Positions 62,468 to 64,000 of a DNA stretch of 64,000 nt are shown one piece after another. The stretch is from Chryseobacterium tagetis. Its GTDB lineage: Bacteria; Bacteroidota; Bacteroidia; Flavobacteriales; Weeksellaceae. The stretch covers positions 186,001-250,000 of the forward strand of contig NZ_JAERSE020000003.1 of assembly GCF_016735585.2 (NCBI RefSeq). Direction: 5' to 3'. Position 1 is the stretch's first letter. Every line of letters starts with the position of its first letter. Below the pieces are notes generated by a model. The model saw only the letters and a list, made by a program, of their open reading frames with translations. It did no database searches and had not been told where the DNA came from. Made by a program: the position numbers and the translations under genes.

Positions 62468-63427
62468 ATGATTGTTAAGTATTATTTAAATTTAGACAGT
62501 GATAAAAATCTGTTCTGTCAGATTATTGATGAAAATATTAAGGAAAGCATTAATATGAAATATTATGTTGATCCTAAAAAATGGAATTACAATAACCAAA
62601 AAATAAATGGTAACGATTTTCATTTTTTTACCTTAAAAAATTTTGAATCATATCTTTTTAATAGGTATTATGATTTACAAAAGTTGGGTAAAGAAAGGAT
62701 TTTGGAATCCTTAAAATTAGAGGCTTTGTGTTTATTAAAAGATTCAGGAATTGATGACATTTCCAAAAATGTTTTTAATTTTTACGCAGATAAATTTGGG
62801 TTAAATAGATATGATAAATATATACAAGCATTTGAAAAGTTTACAGGATTACGGCCAAAAGATTATAAAGTTCAAATTATAGATTATATACTACATTTTC
62901 ATACTAGTAACGAAATTTATGAAATGGATACCTATGCTGGAAAATCCTTAATGCTTAAGGAAATTATTCAAAACAAAAGATATTCTGATATAGAGGAATT
63001 GACTGAGGTTGATATATGGAGCGAGATTTATGATGAAAATATTGGTAAGCATAAATTCCTTTCTAAGATGTCTAATGAATTTGAGATTTGTCTTGATGAT
63101 AATTTTAGGAGAACGGGAATATTCATTGGGCCAAATGAGAGTCTTGAGAACAGGAAGAATGAAATTCGAAAAATGTTCCAAAAGTTTATTGATCAATCTA
63201 ATAGAAATACCAATTGGATTGATTTAGCTTGGAACATAAATGAGGAGATTCTGTATCCTTTAGCAGTTATTACCATGACAGGTATATATGATTTACAAGT
63301 TTGTTGTCTAGAATATTGTGAATTGGATTTCTATGATCAGAATGAAGAATGGAAGAGTATTTGTTTGGGTGACGATCTTGAAAATGATGACAACGATCAG
63401 GTGTTTTATATCAGAATATTCAAATAA
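62468..63427 (+). CDS. Hypothetical protein beside tRNA-Ser scar
   Basis: This 319-residue protein is not recognised. Its start (MIVKYYLNLDSDKNLFCQIIDENIKESINMKYYVDPKKW) resembles the arm-DNA-binding strand domain that opens Bacteroidota integrases. The rest is acidic and helical, lacks the recombinase Arg-His-x-x-Arg-Tyr set, and ends in an acidic stretch (GDDLENDDNDQ). It is the last gene before the tRNA-Ser fragment. It may be cargo or an integrase-derived DNA-binding protein; no function is assigned. Confidence 0.5.
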   Translation: MIVKYYLNLDSDKNLFCQIIDENIKESINMKYYVDPKKWNYNNQKINGNDFHFFTLKNFESYLFNRYYDLQKLGKERILESLKLEALCLLKDSGIDDISKNVFNFYADKFGLNRYDKYIQAFEKFTGLRPKDYKVQIIDYILHFHTSNEIYEMDTYAGKSLMLKEIIQNKRYSDIEELTEVDIWSEIYDENIGKHKFLSKMSNEFEICLDDNFRRTGIFIGPNESLENRKNEIRKMFQKFIDQSNRNTNWIDLAWNINEEILYPLAVITMTGIYDLQVCCLEYCELDFYDQNEEWKSICLGDDLENDDNDQVFYIRIFK

Positions 63428-63497
63428 ATCACTTTTTAAATAATTCATAAAATACCTTTAAACAATGGAAATATGATGTTTTTAGAAAACCTCCGAA

Positions 63498-63519
63498 GGT
63501 TCGAATCCCTCACTCTCCG
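63498..63519 (+). pseudogene. 3' fragment of tRNA-Ser (att scar)
   Basis: From 63498 the sequence gives the last two T-stem bases (GG), the T-loop TTCGAAT, the T-stem 3' strand CCCTC, the acceptor 3' strand ACTCTCC and the discriminator G. The 5' acceptor would be GGAGAGT, as in tRNA-Ser. The 5' part of the tRNA is absent; upstream bases give a T-stem with one mismatch (GAAGG). This is the typical duplicate left by an element integrating at a tRNA 3' end; the intact gene is not in this window. Confidence 0.75.
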
Positions 63520-63656
63520 CTGAAAGGTGTTTTTAAAGTTTTTAAAAAGCATCAAAAAATAGTTAAAACCTGCAAAATCAGTGATTTGCGGTAGTGGTAC
63601 AGATATGGAGTTTTTAATTAACCTCATTGATTATCAATACTATATAAAGATTTAAT

Positions 63657-63690
63657 AAAAAAACGATGTACTATAGTTCATCGTTTTTTA
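63657..63690. terminator. Hairpin with A- and T-runs
   Basis: AAAACGATG and CATCGTTTT arms, with an additional internal ACTA/TAGT pairing, followed by TTTATTTTT. It precedes the IS1-like transposase gene and may insulate it. Confidence 0.6.
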
Positions 63691-63787
63691 TTTTTGCCGA
63701 CTAAAAAAGCAAAATAGCGACTCCGGAATGTATTAGTTCAAAAGCTGATGGTTCACATGTGGAGTTGGTAATTTACTTTAAATCATT

Positions 63788-64000
63788 ATGAATAAACGGC
63801 GAAATCAATGTATTCACTGTAATTACAGCTACTGTATCAAGGCAGGAATAACATCACAAAATAAACAGCGCTATCAGTGCAAAAAATGTAAAAAGAAGTT
63901 CATTGGGAACTATTCTTATCGTGCATATCATAAAAGTACTAATCATAATATTCAACAGCTGATAAAAGAAGGAGTTGGTATTAGAGGTATTAGCAGATTA
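63788..64000 (+). CDS. IS1-like transposase, N-terminal part
   Basis: The frame from ATG 63788 runs off the window edge after 71 codons. It starts with a zinc-ribbon-like pair of CxxC motifs (QCIHCNYSYCIK and YQCKKCKKKF) followed by a helical segment (NIQQLIKEGVGIRGISRL), the InsA-type DNA-binding head of IS1-family transposases. The catalytic domain lies outside the window. I could not define the IS ends. Confidence 0.7.
   Translation, partial: MNKRRNQCIHCNYSYCIKAGITSQNKQRYQCKKCKKKFIGNYSYRAYHKSTNHNIQQLIKEGVGIRGISRL

Noticed and set aside
1..64000. CRISPR array, rRNA genes or intact tRNA
   Set aside because: No regularly spaced 20-40-bp repeats, no rRNA-like sequence and no complete cloverleaf were recognised on reading; the decamer and GGTAA repeats are too short and lack spacers.

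Overview
The window looks like a chromosome segment of a Chryseobacterium-type flavobacterium (Bacteroidota, Weeksellaceae). The reasons are AT-rich DNA, almost no Shine-Dalgarno sequences, many TAnnTTTG (-7) promoter elements of the Bacteroidota sigma factor type, and protein families such as a DoxD-DoxA fusion, small Bacteroidota lipoproteins and a bacterial topoisomerase IB. The genus is an inference from protein resemblance. No rRNA, intact tRNA or CRISPR array is visible.

Layout. (1) 1-27306 is ordinary chromosome: a truncated outer-membrane protein, holB, a TetR-controlled tripartite drug-efflux operon (tetR, tolC-like, emrA-like, emrB-like) with a MITE-like inverted-repeat element inside it, a vWA lipoprotein, an EamA permease, a DoxD-DoxA protein, tag, a patatin-like lipase, corA, fabH, a thioredoxin protein, pruA, topoisomerase IB, an Xaa-Pro aminopeptidase, a Crp/Fnr-linked redox pair and mnmE. 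(2) 27307-32217 is a compact mobile element directly behind mnmE: tyrosine recombinase, excisionase-like HTH, VapE-type helicase, iteron-like GGTAA repeats, Toprim primase-like protein and HTH protein. It has neither relaxase nor capsid genes. A 12-mer (AAGTAGTACAAA) lies beside int (three copies), near the far end (11/12 match) and again at 59916. (3) 32558-32614 is the beheaded start of a second, different integrase. (4) 32720-59147 is a redox-enzyme island: nine SDRs (one with an in-frame stop), four aldo-keto reductases (one frameshifted), two MDR oxidoreductases, an Old Yellow Enzyme, a flavin reductase, an aldehyde dehydrogenase, an ABM-domain protein and two NTF2-like proteins, mixed with six AraC-family regulators and one HxlR regulator. 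(5) 59148-64000 is mobile-element debris: an excisionase-like gene, a five-unit decamer array, two small HTH genes, an unknown gene, a tRNA-Ser 3' fragment and the start of an IS1-like transposase.

How it fits together. The island genes form short operons, each next to an AraC or HxlR gene. Three promoters (SDR/AraC at 32.7 kb, ene-reductase operon at 36.3 kb, SDR pseudogene at 43.9 kb) share one architecture: two copies of TTTGAT-N4-GCA spaced exactly 21 bp, ending 22-23 bp before a TAnnTTTG element. This reads as one AraC regulon inside the island. Two more promoters (49.0 and 55.5 kb) have tandem repeats of other sequence at a similar distance. The enzyme mix fits reduction or oxidation of carbonyls, enones, quinones and aldehydes; the substrate cannot be read from sequence. 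The most unusual content is this self-regulated redox island, sitting between remnants of at least two integrative elements.
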